The notes under the pieces were generated by a model. The model saw nothing but the letters and a program-made list of their open reading frames with translations. It did no database searches and had not been told where the DNA came from. A DNA stretch of 64,000 nucleotides from Pedobacter sp. FW305-3-2-15-E-R2A2 (lineage in GTDB: Bacteria > Bacteroidota > Bacteroidia > Sphingobacteriales > Sphingobacteriaceae), in the NCBI RefSeq assembly GCF_038446955.1, contig NZ_CP151803.1:1736001-1800000 (forward strand). Direction: 5' to 3'. The position numbers and the translations under genes are program-made. Each line of letters starts with the position of its first letter. The first letter of the stretch is position 1. Shown piece by piece: positions 10,601 to 19,317 of the stretch.

Positions 10601-11161
10601 ATTTCGGATGATCGTTTTTGGCTGGTGCTGTTAAATGAAGCTCAGCAGGAGCAGCAGGTTGAAATCGGACTGGATCCGGATCAGCTCGCAGTTAAAAATA
10701 CAGGGATTAAATTTTACGAGGGAATAACGGCTAAACCAAAAGAGATGGTGCTTTCCGGAAAGACAATGAAATCTGTTATTGCGGGCAAAGGGTTAACGGC
10801 CTATTCCTTCCCGCTTCAGCAGCCTGTCGCAGAGACAGTTTTGTTACCGGTTAAAAATGGGATGCAGGAGATCAACATTGGTGCGCCATGGGGCAAGCTC
10901 CACGCTTTCAGGATCCGCTCGCCCTTTGGCTGGGATTCTATCTATGCTTACCTGAGCACACCACCGCTGGCAGGAGCGGCGGCGGAGATGGTGTTGAACG
11001 AAGATTCTGCTACTGTTGTAAAGTGTGTTGGCTATCCCTTTGAATGGTCTTTTCCTGGGATTGATCCGGCTAAACCAGCCTCGATCAGCTTAAAATTAAA
11101 GAAGGAGGGAAGTACTGAGGTTCAACAGGTAAATGTTGTCTTTGAGGTTGATAAAAAATAA
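7688..11161 (+). CDS. Large secreted protein with N-terminal carbohydrate-binding-like module, paralogue of the preceding gene
   Basis: A 1157-residue exported protein. The signal region runs to about residue 37 (FTSGKVYGQA). Residues of about 40-175 form a beta-sandwich that opens with TYFIEAEDFQFPAGWV, the 'EAEDF' start typical of CBM-like or golvesin-type modules. A beta-rich part follows, then helical repeats of about 545-930 (PFYNTSFYPYWWDLMDLYE, YYHHISPHLAFTLDFLVTEA). KITFPWGKQEGFVWFNNRIY near 917 aligns with ISFPRGFITPKVG in the upstream protein, so the pair is probably an old tandem duplication with a module gained here. The start overlaps the upstream stop by 10 bp. Function is inferred only as glycan processing; no catalytic residues could be assigned. 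Confidence 0.72.
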   Translation: MLLKKTIKKINKLSYACYFRYVVFSCCVFTSGKVYGQAQNTYFIEAEDFQFPAGWVFSKEAGTNVSGKGALFAAASKDPVPDAMTVISLKTKGSFFVWTRSRGYAENQPGTRKYLLSVNEQEMSLESGRHLSEGYAWEKVGRIDLDTGENVLSLKNTSGNFVRCDAIVLSTDEAFNPGKEGLSLTAYAIKPTRVKETPAVLNIAEAASFAKKEKLLGTLSNAQLKLSFEEVINDKTGKRQLVATTAIFQDKGWATLKAQVEENRVFLLSTKKAKIEFGAYFASWKNTASLTEFVVKGKTYKPMDQNGAKNPFLAGELSACQPSAVKQVSPEVLWVTYLTDKGEEVKGIWTLKPGASHYELSLEYSAKEEGFYSFVVAAFQDVSEQEVQQVQLPPMFNYKRLPTDPILIPGAMTPQPLAIVELGRDKPLSFFVTGSLTDFPLDWGKDNTSRIGFSLKNAFNQIQPVAFAPVLGLEDSKLRAGQSLKRTFNLGAVAENWNGALEYISNSIYEVKDYRAQDSSSLTNAAFNMIDLVKNDDASGWNAQLKGFYDIEADPKIAPTVAQSAPLALISAAIMGRDEELYLSRALPTIEYTLSRSAFRWAKAVGAPYNLKEASLVLDPYKNVQFNTAYFDALNQLLEEKNPWLVQVGMPDQQPRKLSGYSVNLPAWTQELAAYRLTKDKQWLDKAVLHAREFLQKEVYGQKTEVLTAQPFYNTSFYPYWWDLMDLYEINKDKVFLDAAKYASFFTIAGIRSYPLVQNQKQRIHEGGRYEGNTNLWWKDGKKFRLGFPRIDGDVTEKEVPQSLISPVGLGLEQPVTFFLPNKNVRHIFMSTWAPHLLRLSAESNKDIFEIYARNSIIGRFSNYPGYYATGFTDLTYQANYPYKGPDINSIYYHHISPHLAFTLDFLVTEAIQRSKGKITFPWGKQEGFVWFNNRIYGAGKGTVFDDSRVKLWLKKGLVHIGNPAINYITGISDDRFWLVLLNEAQQEQQVEIGLDPDQLAVKNTGIKFYEGITAKPKEMVLSGKTMKSVIAGKGLTAYSFPLQQPVAETVLLPVKNGMQEINIGAPWGKLHAFRIRSPFGWDSIYAYLSTPPLAGAAAEMVLNEDSATVVKCVGYPFEWSFPGIDPAKPASISLKLKKEGSTEVQQVNVVFEVDKK

Positions 11162-11233
11162 CACCGGAAGATCAGATGGATACTTAGACCCGGACATTGA
11201 AAATATTAATGATTAAAATATAATACACAAAAA

Positions 11234-12136
11234 ATGAAATACCTAAAAAAAGCCTTATTGCTCTCCTTGCTGTTGATCAGCCAGGTTTCATTCGGACAGG
11301 TTGCTGAAAAAGCCTTACGATTGTTTATCATCGGCAACAGTTTTTCGCAAAATGCGACGGCCTATTTACCGAATTTGGTCAAGGAAAATAATCAGCAACT
11401 GGTGGTTGGCCGGGCTGAGCTTGGCGGCCACTCTTTACAGCAGCATTGGGAATACGCGGAAGCTGCAGAGGCCAATCCTGAAGATCCTAAGGGCAAGCCC
11501 TACAATGGAAAATCATTGCGGATGCTTTTATCTGCCGGAACCTGGGATGTGGTAACGATGCAGCAGTTTTCTTATTTGTCGGCAGATGTGGACAGTTACA
11601 GCCCTTATGCTCAAAAGCTTTATAATTACATTAAATCATTGCAACCCAATGCAAAGATTCTTTTACACCAGGGATGGGCATATCGCTCGGATGCAAAGAA
11701 GTTCGGTCGCGTTGCTCCTGAACAGCCAGCGAAAACTCAGGAAGAAATGTGGCAGAAATCAAGGGCTGCTTACCATGCGGTAGCGAAGCAATTGAATGTG
11801 AGTCTTATCCCTGTGGGAGATGCTTTTAACGCAGTGGCTACGGGGAGCGAATACCGCTTTACAAAAGATATGAATTTTGACTACGATCATCCGGTCTTTC
11901 CAAATCTTCCCATCCAGACCAACTCCATAAACATGGGTTATTACTGGAAAGACAATGTACTGGTATTTGACCCTAATCATGCCAATGAAGCAGGACGATA
12001 CCTGGGCTCTTTAATCTGGTATGCGGTTTTATTTAAGGAGTCGCCGGAAAAAGTAAAATATCAGCCAAAGGAAGTTCCTGCAGGATTTGCTGCATATTTA
12101 AGAAGTGTTGCCGCAAAAACGGTTAAGGATTTATAA
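11234..12136 (+). CDS. DUF4886 / SGNH-hydrolase-like secreted protein
   Basis: A 300-residue protein with a clear signal peptide ending SQVSFGQ. Near residue 33 LFIIGNSFSQNA carries the GNSFS motif that replaces the GDSL nucleophile block in DUF4886 proteins. DPNHANEAGRYLGSLIW near 248 supplies the DxxH block of SGNH hydrolases. SGNH relatives in glycan loci often act as carbohydrate esterases, which is a plausible but unproven role. It is the fifth gene of locus A, 72 bp after the large paralogue and 10 bp before the symporter. Confidence 0.82.
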   Translation: MKYLKKALLLSLLLISQVSFGQVAEKALRLFIIGNSFSQNATAYLPNLVKENNQQLVVGRAELGGHSLQQHWEYAEAAEANPEDPKGKPYNGKSLRMLLSAGTWDVVTMQQFSYLSADVDSYSPYAQKLYNYIKSLQPNAKILLHQGWAYRSDAKKFGRVAPEQPAKTQEEMWQKSRAAYHAVAKQLNVSLIPVGDAFNAVATGSEYRFTKDMNFDYDHPVFPNLPIQTNSINMGYYWKDNVLVFDPNHANEAGRYLGSLIWYAVLFKESPEKVKYQPKEVPAGFAAYLRSVAAKTVKDL

Positions 12137-12146
12137 ATAGAAAAAT

Positions 12147-13835
12147 ATGAACTCAGTAATAGACACCACAGTTATCGTTGTATTTTCAGTATTCATTATG
12201 ATTATAGGATTACTGTTTTCACGTACAGGACGAAATCTTAAGTCTTTTTTTGCAGGTGGTGAGGCTGTACCCTGGTTTATAGGAGGCTTATCGCTGTTTA
12301 TGAGTTTCTTCTCTGCGGGTACTTTTGTAGCCTGGGGATCAATTGCTTATAAATACGGCTGGGTAGCAGTGACCATTCAATGGACGATGTGTATCGGAGG
12401 ATTGGTTACCGGATTATACATCGCCCCAAAATGGAAGGCAACAGGGAGCCTGACCGCTGCGGAATTTATTAAGGAAAGGCTTGGAGAACATGTTCAAAAG
12501 AGCTTTATCTATATTTTTATGTTGGTGTCGCTATTCATTAAAGGTTCCGTATTGTATTCTGTATCTAAACTGGTAGGTTCCTCATTGGAATTCCCGCTGA
12601 TCCCGGTTACGCTGGTCTTGGGGATCTTTATGATTGCTTACACCGCAGTAGGTGGTTTATGGGCAGTAATGGTGACGGATATTTTACAGTTTGCAATTTT
12701 AACTACTGCAGTGCTGCTCATTATTCCATTGGCTTTTACAGAAGCAGGAGGGATCCATTCCTTTGTATCAAGGGTTCCGGATAACTTTTTTAATGTCGTT
12801 AATGGGGAGTATACCTGGGGTTTTATTGCTGCCTTTGCCCTTTACCACATCTTTTATATTGGTGGAAACTGGACTTTTGTACAACGTTACACAAGTGTGG
12901 ATACGCCAAAATCTGCTTCTAAAGTAGCCTTCCTTTTTGCTGGATTGTACATTGTAAGTCCGGTTTTATGGATGCTTCCACCGATGATCTATCAAACGAT
13001 TAATCCTGGCTTAACTGGTCTGGAAACAGAAAACGCTTATTTAATGGTTTGTAAGCAGGTGCTTCCGGCAGGATTGATGGGCTTGATTCTGACGGGAATG
13101 TATTTTTCGACTTCAGCCTCCGCAAATACGGCTTTGAATGTCGTGTCTGCGGTGTTTACCAATGATGTTTATAAAGGAACGATCAATCCGGGAGCATCTG
13201 ATGAAAAGCTCATGAAGGTGGCGCGTGCCTCGTCCTGGTGTTTTGGTTTCGGGATGATTTTGATTGCGCTGATTGTGCCTTATATCGGAGGTATTGTGGA
13301 GTTTACACTGAGTGTTGGCGCAATCACGGGTGGCCCTTTGCTTGCGCCGCCGATCTGGGCATTATTTTCGAAAAGGATTACTGGTAAAGCGACGATTTGG
13401 ATTACCATGATCAGTTTAACGGTGAACCTGGTATTTAAGATCGTATTGCCACTTGTGGCAGAGGAGAAGCTGAGCCGCGCAAATGAAATGTTGCTGGGGG
13501 TATTGCTTCCTTTTGTATTGTTATTGGCCTATGAACTGTATGCGCGTTCAAAAGGTTTAATCAGTTCAGAATACGAGCAATTACAGCTGCGTAAAGGGGT
13601 ACGAAATGCAAAGGTCATCGTAGTGGATGAAGAAGAAGCAGCTGAAATCAAAAGACAAAACAAGTTTGGCTTACAGGTGATCTCATTTTCATTGGGTTTT
13701 ATTGCACTGATGTTATATGTGCTTTGCGCGTTTACGGCGAAAGGGACAGGGATGGTTGCGGGAATAGCAACGATTATATTGTTGAGTGCCTGGATTCCAT
13801 TTAATGCTTCCAGAAAAACTCCGATAGAAGGATAG
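12147..13835 (+). CDS. Sodium:solute symporter (SSS family)
   Basis: A 562-residue inner-membrane protein with about 13 hydrophobic helices. The N-terminal FFAGGEAVPWFIGGLSLFMS followed by SAGTFVAWGS is the SSS/SGLT signature region. It would take up the mono- or disaccharide, uronate or sialate-like product released by locus A enzymes in exchange for sodium entry. It begins 10 bp after the SGNH-like gene. A charged segment (VDEEEAAEIKRQNK, about 490-505) precedes the last helices. Its stop codon is at the foot of a strong hairpin that ends the operon. Confidence 0.92.
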   Translation: MNSVIDTTVIVVFSVFIMIIGLLFSRTGRNLKSFFAGGEAVPWFIGGLSLFMSFFSAGTFVAWGSIAYKYGWVAVTIQWTMCIGGLVTGLYIAPKWKATGSLTAAEFIKERLGEHVQKSFIYIFMLVSLFIKGSVLYSVSKLVGSSLEFPLIPVTLVLGIFMIAYTAVGGLWAVMVTDILQFAILTTAVLLIIPLAFTEAGGIHSFVSRVPDNFFNVVNGEYTWGFIAAFALYHIFYIGGNWTFVQRYTSVDTPKSASKVAFLFAGLYIVSPVLWMLPPMIYQTINPGLTGLETENAYLMVCKQVLPAGLMGLILTGMYFSTSASANTALNVVSAVFTNDVYKGTINPGASDEKLMKVARASSWCFGFGMILIALIVPYIGGIVEFTLSVGAITGGPLLAPPIWALFSKRITGKATIWITMISLTVNLVFKIVLPLVAEEKLSRANEMLLGVLLPFVLLLAYELYARSKGLISSEYEQLQLRKGVRNAKVIVVDEEEAAEIKRQNKFGLQVISFSLGFIALMLYVLCAFTAKGTGMVAGIATIILLSAWIPFNASRKTPIEG

Positions 13836-13884
13836 AACTAACGACCAACAGGTCAGACATCGTCTGCCTGTTGGTCGTTAGTTC
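13835..13884. terminator. Long hairpin terminator ending locus A
   Basis: An 18-bp outer stem (13835-13852 with 13867-13884), one bulged T and a 5-bp inner stem around a 3-nt loop. It begins on the last base of the symporter stop codon. There is no T-tract, so it may act from both sides for the convergent genes. Confidence 0.8.
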
Positions 13885-13900
13885 AGATCTGTCGAATTGA

Positions 13901-14107
13901 TCAATAGAGCGGTGTGTTGTCAAATTTTCTGATATGATACATATCTACTGCGCTGATTTTAATCTCATCAAGGTCTCCATAAGCTACAAACTGTTTATTG
14001 TATTCCGTTTTTCCATTACTGTCCGCTTTACCTAGTCCTTTAAACTTAAAAAATGGAGCTGCTGTTAGATTGAGGTCATTTGCTGGTATCGTCTGTGTGT
14101 CTGTCAT
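13901..14107 (-). CDS. Small hypothetical protein (68 aa)
   Basis: This frame encodes 68 residues with ordinary composition (MTDTQTIPANDLNLTAAPFF, later VDMYHIRKFDNTPLY). It has no signal peptide or membrane segment. It faces the symporter across the hairpin at 13835-13884, which could end both transcripts. I recognise no family. Against it: it is short, lies in an otherwise gene-poor stretch and has no clear ribosome binding site. The 236 bp between it and the next plus-strand gene hold nothing else I can support. Confidence 0.45.
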   Translation of the reverse strand: MTDTQTIPANDLNLTAAPFFKFKGLGKADSNGKTEYNKQFVAYGDLDEIKISAVDMYHIRKFDNTPLY

Positions 14108-14343
14108 TGTAAATAAAAACTGATCCTCATTTTTCTTAACCGCATAGCCTACCGCGAAAGTAAGAGGTCATCATTCACCCTGTGCGATGAAAAAAAGACT
14201 GAGGTTTTGAATTTCGGTCTAGTTCAATTTATAGAAACACCATTTCATAGACCTGTTCATCTCCTAAAAGTTTATTCTATTATAGAAAGCACTTAATTAA
14301 TTCTTATAACTTTATCACATAAGGTGTCATTGCAGCTAGGAAC

Positions 14344-15177
14344 ATGGAGCAAATTAAAACGGAAAAAGGATATTTTATTACTGCAACTGTTTTCGAGGCG
14401 AAAGGAAGTCGGACAATTTTGCTGATCTCCTCCGCCACGGGTGTAAAACAATCTTATTACAAGAGATTTTCTGAATATGTTGCTGCGACTGGAATAACAG
14501 TAATTACGTTCGACTATTCCGGAATTGGACATTCTTTAACAGGGGCCATCAAAGACAATAACAACCAGGCATCTGATTGGGGGAAGATAGACCTGGAGGC
14601 CATGCTTCAATATGTAAAAGAACATTATCCGGGGTCAAAAATCAATATTATGGGTCATAGCATTGGCGGACAACTTATTGGTCTTTCAAAATCTGCTGTT
14701 GATGCCAGTAAGATTATTCTTGTGGCCGCTCAAACGGGATACTGGAAATTCTGGACCGGTTTCAGAAGGTATAGGATGTGGGCCAACTGGAATATTCTCT
14801 TTCCTGCACTGGTCTATACTTTTGGATATATGCCTTCGAAGAAATTAATGGGTATGGAGAACCTGCCTAAGCATGTGGCCAGGCAATGGTGCAAATGGTG
14901 TATGGATCCGAATTACCTTTTTGGAAGTACTCCGGAAGCCGATTTGTATTTTAACAGGATAACTGCACCATTAACCTCCATCAGTATAGACGACGATACC
15001 TTTGCGCCTATACAAAATGTGGATTGGTTAACGGGACAATATAGCGGGGCAGCGGTTACAAGGATTCATTTAAATCCCGGCGATTTTGATAGGAAGAGCA
15101 TAGGGCATTTCGGGATCTTTCAGGAGCCATCAAGAACCCGGATATGGGAGGTCTTGTTAAGAGAAATCGAAAGATAA
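14344..15177 (+). CDS. Alpha/beta hydrolase, serine-aminopeptidase-S33-like
   Basis: A 277-residue cytoplasmic hydrolase. INIMGHSIGGQLIGLS holds the nucleophile elbow GHSIGG (Ser about residue 104), and FDYSGIGHSLTG is the conserved strand-turn before it. SISIDDDTFAP near 215 is a plausible site for the catalytic Asp, and GHFGIFQE near the C terminus holds the catalytic His. Substrate is unknown. A TAACTTTA at 14307-14314 could be its -7 box. It is followed by the MFS gene 110 bp downstream. Confidence 0.85.
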   Translation: MEQIKTEKGYFITATVFEAKGSRTILLISSATGVKQSYYKRFSEYVAATGITVITFDYSGIGHSLTGAIKDNNNQASDWGKIDLEAMLQYVKEHYPGSKINIMGHSIGGQLIGLSKSAVDASKIILVAAQTGYWKFWTGFRRYRMWANWNILFPALVYTFGYMPSKKLMGMENLPKHVARQWCKWCMDPNYLFGSTPEADLYFNRITAPLTSISIDDDTFAPIQNVDWLTGQYSGAAVTRIHLNPGDFDRKSIGHFGIFQEPSRTRIWEVLLREIER

Positions 15178-15258
15178 CATTGCATCATTCTCCTTTTTTA
15201 TATGATAATAGTACCTCTTTATCATTGAAATGTACTGACTTTTTGATAATATTCAGTT

Positions 15259-15266
15259 TATTTTTG
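15259..15266 (+). promoter_or_regulatory. Candidate -7 promoter box of the MFS gene; it fixes the start
   Basis: TATTTTTG is a perfect TAnnTTTG. Transcription would begin near 15270, which rules out the longer upstream reading frame and supports translation from 15288 (or 15273). No good -33 TTTG is seen at the usual distance. Confidence 0.45.
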
Positions 15267-15287
15267 TCACATATGATAAATGTAAAA

Positions 15288-16838
15288 ATGAAGAATCAAA
15301 ATTACTTGAGTAAGAACAACATTGCTCTGATCGCTATTTGTATGGCTACACTAATGTTTTCATTAGAAATTTCCAGTGTCCCGGTCATACTCCCCACCCT
15401 TGAAAAGGTATTAGGCGCCAACCTTAAAGATATGCAATGGATCATGAATATTTATACGATTGGCTGTACAACGGTGCTAATGGCGGCAGGAACACTGGCT
15501 GATAAGTATGGCCGCAAGCGAATACTCCTGATTACCCTGATTTTGTTTGGCATTGCTTCCTTGGTTTGTGGTTTGGCGGAAAATACATCTGTATTGATTG
15601 TAAGCCGTTTTTTTCAGGGAATAAGTGGAGGTGCGATGTTGATTTGCCAAATATCAGCGCTTTCGCACCAATTTCAGGAAGGAAAAGAGCGCAGTCAGGC
15701 CTTTGGTATTTGGGGCATTATCCTCGGACTGGGCCTGGGTTTCGGGCCGATTATAGGAAGCGGGATTGTGGGTTTACTATCCTGGAAATGGGTGTTCCTG
15801 ATACATACACCAATCGCTGTTCTTGCTTCAGTTCTTGTTTATGGCAATGTGGTCGAATCTAAAGATCCACAGGCAAAAAAGCTGGATATTTTAGGAATGG
15901 TTACTTTATCCTTATCCGTTTTTGGCTTAACCTATTTTATCACTCAGGGAGGTGATATTGGTTTTAGCAGCCCCATTGCGATCTGTATCCTCATTGCTAC
16001 CGCGATAAGCTTTATCATTTTTGTATGGGTTGAAAAAAACAATGAGCACCCTATGTTCGACTTTTCGGTATTTAAGATCCGTAATTTTTCGGGGGCCATT
16101 TTTGGTTCTATAGGCATGAATTTTAGCTTTTGGCCATTCATCATTTACCTGCCTATTTATTTTCAGGGTTGTTTGGGTTACGATGTGATGACTGTCGGAC
16201 TTTCTTTGTTGGCCTATACACTTCCTACCTTGGTGATGCCTCCTTTAGCCGAGCGTCTTTCTGTTCGTTATCGCCCGGGCATTGTCATTCCCTTTGGGTT
16301 GTTTACGATAGGCCTGGGATTTATTGTGATGAGGTATGGAAGTCTTGCTGATCAGCCCAGCTGGCTCACAATGCTCCCAGGTTCCCTGTTGGCTGGTATT
16401 GGATTGGGCTTAACCAATACACCTGTAACCAATACCACTACGGGCTCTGTTTCCAGCAATCGGGCGGGAATGGCTTCCGGAATAGATATGAGTGCGAGGT
16501 TAATTACATTGGCCGTTAATATTGCGCTTATGGGTTTTATTCTGGTAGAAGGAATTTTGTCTCATTTGAAAATTGCATTTGCACAGGATGCTCTCCATGG
16601 ATTGCCATTGCGGGCTTTGGCCGAAAAAGTAGCCTCTGGAAGCTTTGATACACTTCAGCGCGATTTTCCACAACTGTCTGTTTTAGATCCCTCCGGAACT
16701 GCGGTACACGTGGCACTTGTGCAAGGCTTTGACTGGATATTGTTATATGGCGGTATTGGTGTTTGGATTTTATCTCTGTTAAGCTTTCTCACTTTCGGCA
16801 GGAAGAGGGTAGAGGAAATCAGTATAAATCCTCAGTAG
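15288..16838 (+). CDS. MFS transporter, DHA2-like 14-TM drug exporter
   Basis: About 516 residues from the chosen ATG, with 14 hydrophobic helices typical of DHA2 (EmrB/QacA-like) proton-driven exporters. Motif A appears as GTLADKYGRKRILL between helices 2 and 3, and GIILGLGLGFGPIIGSGIVG corresponds to the family's motif C region. The reading frame extends 144 bp further upstream to overlap the hydrolase gene, but that extension is poor in membrane-protein character and lies before the promoter box, so I start at MKNQNYLSKNN. It probably exports a toxic small molecule or a metabolite of the neighbouring hydrolase. Confidence 0.9.
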   Translation: MKNQNYLSKNNIALIAICMATLMFSLEISSVPVILPTLEKVLGANLKDMQWIMNIYTIGCTTVLMAAGTLADKYGRKRILLITLILFGIASLVCGLAENTSVLIVSRFFQGISGGAMLICQISALSHQFQEGKERSQAFGIWGIILGLGLGFGPIIGSGIVGLLSWKWVFLIHTPIAVLASVLVYGNVVESKDPQAKKLDILGMVTLSLSVFGLTYFITQGGDIGFSSPIAICILIATAISFIIFVWVEKNNEHPMFDFSVFKIRNFSGAIFGSIGMNFSFWPFIIYLPIYFQGCLGYDVMTVGLSLLAYTLPTLVMPPLAERLSVRYRPGIVIPFGLFTIGLGFIVMRYGSLADQPSWLTMLPGSLLAGIGLGLTNTPVTNTTTGSVSSNRAGMASGIDMSARLITLAVNIALMGFILVEGILSHLKIAFAQDALHGLPLRALAEKVASGSFDTLQRDFPQLSVLDPSGTAVHVALVQGFDWILLYGGIGVWILSLLSFLTFGRKRVEEISINPQ

Positions 16839-16855
16839 CGTCCGGATTTTTTTAA

Positions 16856-16894
16856 TTGCTTTGGCCTGTAAATTATCAATATTGGCCAAAGCAA
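16856..16894 (+). terminator. Hairpin terminator after the MFS gene
   Basis: TTGCTTTGGCC at 16856-16866 pairs perfectly with GGCCAAAGCAA at 16884-16894 around a 17-nt loop, 18 bp after the MFS stop codon. Confidence 0.6.
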
Positions 16895-17021
16895 AATAAT
16901 TAATGAAAAATCTCTGGATCGTTTTTTCCATTAGACCCTGTTTTTTTTAATATCGAGGGAGTGATGGAATCGAAATGAACATTTTTAATGACATTTGTTA
17001 ACCTGGCATCCGTACTTTTTG

Positions 17022-17029
17022 TAGTTTCG
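17022..17029 (+). promoter_or_regulatory. Candidate -7 promoter box for the membrane AraC regulator
   Basis: TAGTTTCG matches TAnnTTTG at 7 of 8 positions, with TTTG at 16994-16997 upstream (spacing 24 nt). Transcription would begin near 17033, about 80 nt before the start codon. Confidence 0.35.
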
Positions 17030-17111
17030 CAGACCAGGAGCTTTACAGGTAGTACATCTGATCCATGTTAAGGAAAAATGCAGCGCTGATCAAAATAAAC
17101 CATACCACATT

Positions 17112-18227
17112 ATGCTGCATTTAATTGGAATCATCATTTCTCTTTTTCTTTCCATTATCCTTTTTACAAAAAAGGGAAAATCACAGGCTGATGTAATTCT
17201 TGCCGTCTGGCTGTTCTTTATTGGTTTTCATCTGTCTGTATTCTACATTCACATTACCGGTCAATACCTTAAATTTCCTTACTTTCTTGGCTTTGAAATT
17301 CCTCTGCCACTAGTCCACGGGCCATTTTTGTATCTATACATCAGATCTTTAACCAGCCAAAATAAAAGAAGGGTACATTGGGCCATTCATTTTTTGCCAT
17401 TTGTGATGGCAATTGGCCTCTTATTTAAATTCTTTCTTTTTTCTTTTGACAAGAAGATTGAGGTGTACATAGAAGCGGGTGCTGGTTTTGAAAATATCCT
17501 GAGGTGTATATACCTGCTGACCTTATTATCTGGAGTGGTATATGTTATTTTCTCCTTGTCTTTGCTGAAAAAATACTCCGCCTATATTTCTGATCAGTTT
17601 TCTGATCTGGAAAGGATAAACCTAAACTGGTTAAGGTACTTAATACTGGGAATCGGGCTAACCTGGATATCTGTGTTTTTTGGCAATGACATCTCTACCT
17701 TTACCATAATTGATCTTTTTATCCTGTTTATCGGGTATTTTGGCGTAAAGCAAGTTGGGATTTTTACAAATAATAACACCAGCAGTCAGACGATTGCCGG
17801 GAGTGTAGAGGAAAAGGCAACTGAGAAAGCCATAGAAAAAGTCAAGTACCAAAGATCTACTGCCGATGAAACCTTATTGTTAAAAATTCATCAGGATCTC
17901 CTGGCTTTAATGCAGCAGGAGAAGTTGTATAAGGATCCGGAACTGAGCTTAAATGAATTGGCACAAAGACTAAATGTTAATCCCAATACTTTGTCGCAGG
18001 TAATTAACTCCCTTGAAAACAAAAACTTTTTCGATTATATCAATGAACAGCGGATCGCCGAATTTTTAGAAATCGTTGCCTTACCGGAAAACAGCAGGTT
18101 CACCTTGTTGTCTTTGGCTTTTGAAGTGGGCTTTAATTCTAAGACTTCATTTAACAGGAATTTTAAAAATACAACAGGGCAGACCCCAACCGCTTATTTA
18201 AAGGAACAAAAAATACAGTTGAAATAA
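17112..18227 (+). CDS. Membrane-anchored AraC-family transcriptional regulator
   Basis: A 371-residue protein with six or seven hydrophobic helices in residues 1-225 (for example MLHLIGIIISLFLSIILFTK and LSGVVYVIFSLSLL), then a charged linker and a C-terminal AraC/XylS double helix-turn-helix (about 265-370; LSLNELAQRLNVNPNTLSQV and LLSLAFEVGFNSKTSFNRNF). This architecture is common in Bacteroidota and suggests that the membrane part senses an envelope or extracellular signal and the tail activates genes directly. It precedes two exported proteins on the same strand, likely targets. Confidence 0.9.
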   Translation: MLHLIGIIISLFLSIILFTKKGKSQADVILAVWLFFIGFHLSVFYIHITGQYLKFPYFLGFEIPLPLVHGPFLYLYIRSLTSQNKRRVHWAIHFLPFVMAIGLLFKFFLFSFDKKIEVYIEAGAGFENILRCIYLLTLLSGVVYVIFSLSLLKKYSAYISDQFSDLERINLNWLRYLILGIGLTWISVFFGNDISTFTIIDLFILFIGYFGVKQVGIFTNNNTSSQTIAGSVEEKATEKAIEKVKYQRSTADETLLLKIHQDLLALMQQEKLYKDPELSLNELAQRLNVNPNTLSQVINSLENKNFFDYINEQRIAEFLEIVALPENSRFTLLSLAFEVGFNSKTSFNRNFKNTTGQTPTAYLKEQKIQLK

Positions 18228-18299
18228 GTACCAACTTACCCTTTGGGACGATGGGACATGATGTTTAGGTCATTTTTGCAGCATTATAAAACTCAAAAA

Positions 18300-19295
18300 A
18301 TGTATCGAAACAGCTTATTTTATTCCATCTTTCTCCTCTCCGTTTTTGTCTTTTCCTGTAAAAAGGAAATGAGAATTGATGCACCCGGGAACTTGGTTCC
18401 AAAAACAGTAGACCAGAATTCCAGTCTTCCTTCCATTGTGATCAATGGGGCAAAATTACATGCGGAAACTTTTGGCAATCCCGGCGACCCGATTATTTTC
18501 ATTTTACATGGCGGACCCGCATCAGATTACCGATACCTGCTCAATTGCAGGGAACTGGCCGACAACGGATATTTTGTGGTGTTTTATGACCAGCGTGGAA
18601 CCGGTTTGTCGCAAAGGTTTCCCCGTTCGTATTACACAGGGATCCAAACCTCTTTTGATGACTTGAATGGCGTAATTGCACATTACCGGAAATCAGCAGC
18701 ACAGAAAATTTTCTTATTGGGACACTCCTGGGGTGCGATGCTGGCCGGCGCCTATATCAACCAATATCCCAATGCCGTAGATGGAGCCGTATTGGCAGAA
18801 CCTGGGGGCTTAAAATGGAAGGATGTTGACGACTATGTAAAGCGCTCCCGGAAGATGGACATTACGGGCGAAGCCTTAAACAATGCAACCTATATGGATC
18901 AGTTTCTGACGGGTAAAGAAGATGAACATGCCATTTTAGACTACAAGTATAAATTACTGGCCTCAACTGGCGACGAGAATGAGAATGTAGGCAATGAGGG
19001 ACTTTTGCCTTTCTGGCGTTCCGGTTTTGTGTTGCAGGACGTCTACTTTGACCTCATTAAAAAAGAAAATTCCGATTGGACTACCCATTTAAACCGGTTT
19101 ACAACAAAGATCTTGTTTATCTATAGCGAGCGAAACAAAGCTTATGGTTTAGCCCATGCAGAAAAAGTATCCGCTGCCTTTCCAAATGTTCAGCTGTTTG
19201 AGACCAAAGCTGCGGGGCATGATATGCTTTCTTTTTCAACCGGCTGGAACAATACCCTCCCAACAATTCTTAACTATTTCAACGCTTTAAAATAA
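18300..19295 (+). CDS. Lipoprotein alpha/beta hydrolase, proline-iminopeptidase-like (S33)
   Basis: About 331 residues from the ATG at 18300. The start at 18300 is preferred over 18243 because it yields a lipoprotein signal (LLSVFVFSCKKE). FILHGGPASDYRYLL carries the HGGP oxyanion motif of S33 peptidases, VVFYDQRGTGLSQRF the conserved DQRGTG, and LLGHSWGAMLAG the nucleophile elbow GHSWG. The catalytic His is in KAAGHDMLSF. It is probably an exported aminopeptidase or ester hydrolase tethered to the membrane. It lies 72 bp after the AraC regulator. Confidence 0.88.
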   Translation: MYRNSLFYSIFLLSVFVFSCKKEMRIDAPGNLVPKTVDQNSSLPSIVINGAKLHAETFGNPGDPIIFILHGGPASDYRYLLNCRELADNGYFVVFYDQRGTGLSQRFPRSYYTGIQTSFDDLNGVIAHYRKSAAQKIFLLGHSWGAMLAGAYINQYPNAVDGAVLAEPGGLKWKDVDDYVKRSRKMDITGEALNNATYMDQFLTGKEDEHAILDYKYKLLASTGDENENVGNEGLLPFWRSGFVLQDVYFDLIKKENSDWTTHLNRFTTKILFIYSERNKAYGLAHAEKVSAAFPNVQLFETKAAGHDMLSFSTGWNNTLPTILNYFNALK

Positions 19296-19317
19296 GCCCC
19301 TCAAAGAAAATATTCAA

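Noticed and set aside
15144..15287. N-terminal extension of the MFS transporter
   Set aside because: Overlaps the upstream hydrolase gene and lies ahead of an exact -7 box at 15259; family homology starts after it.
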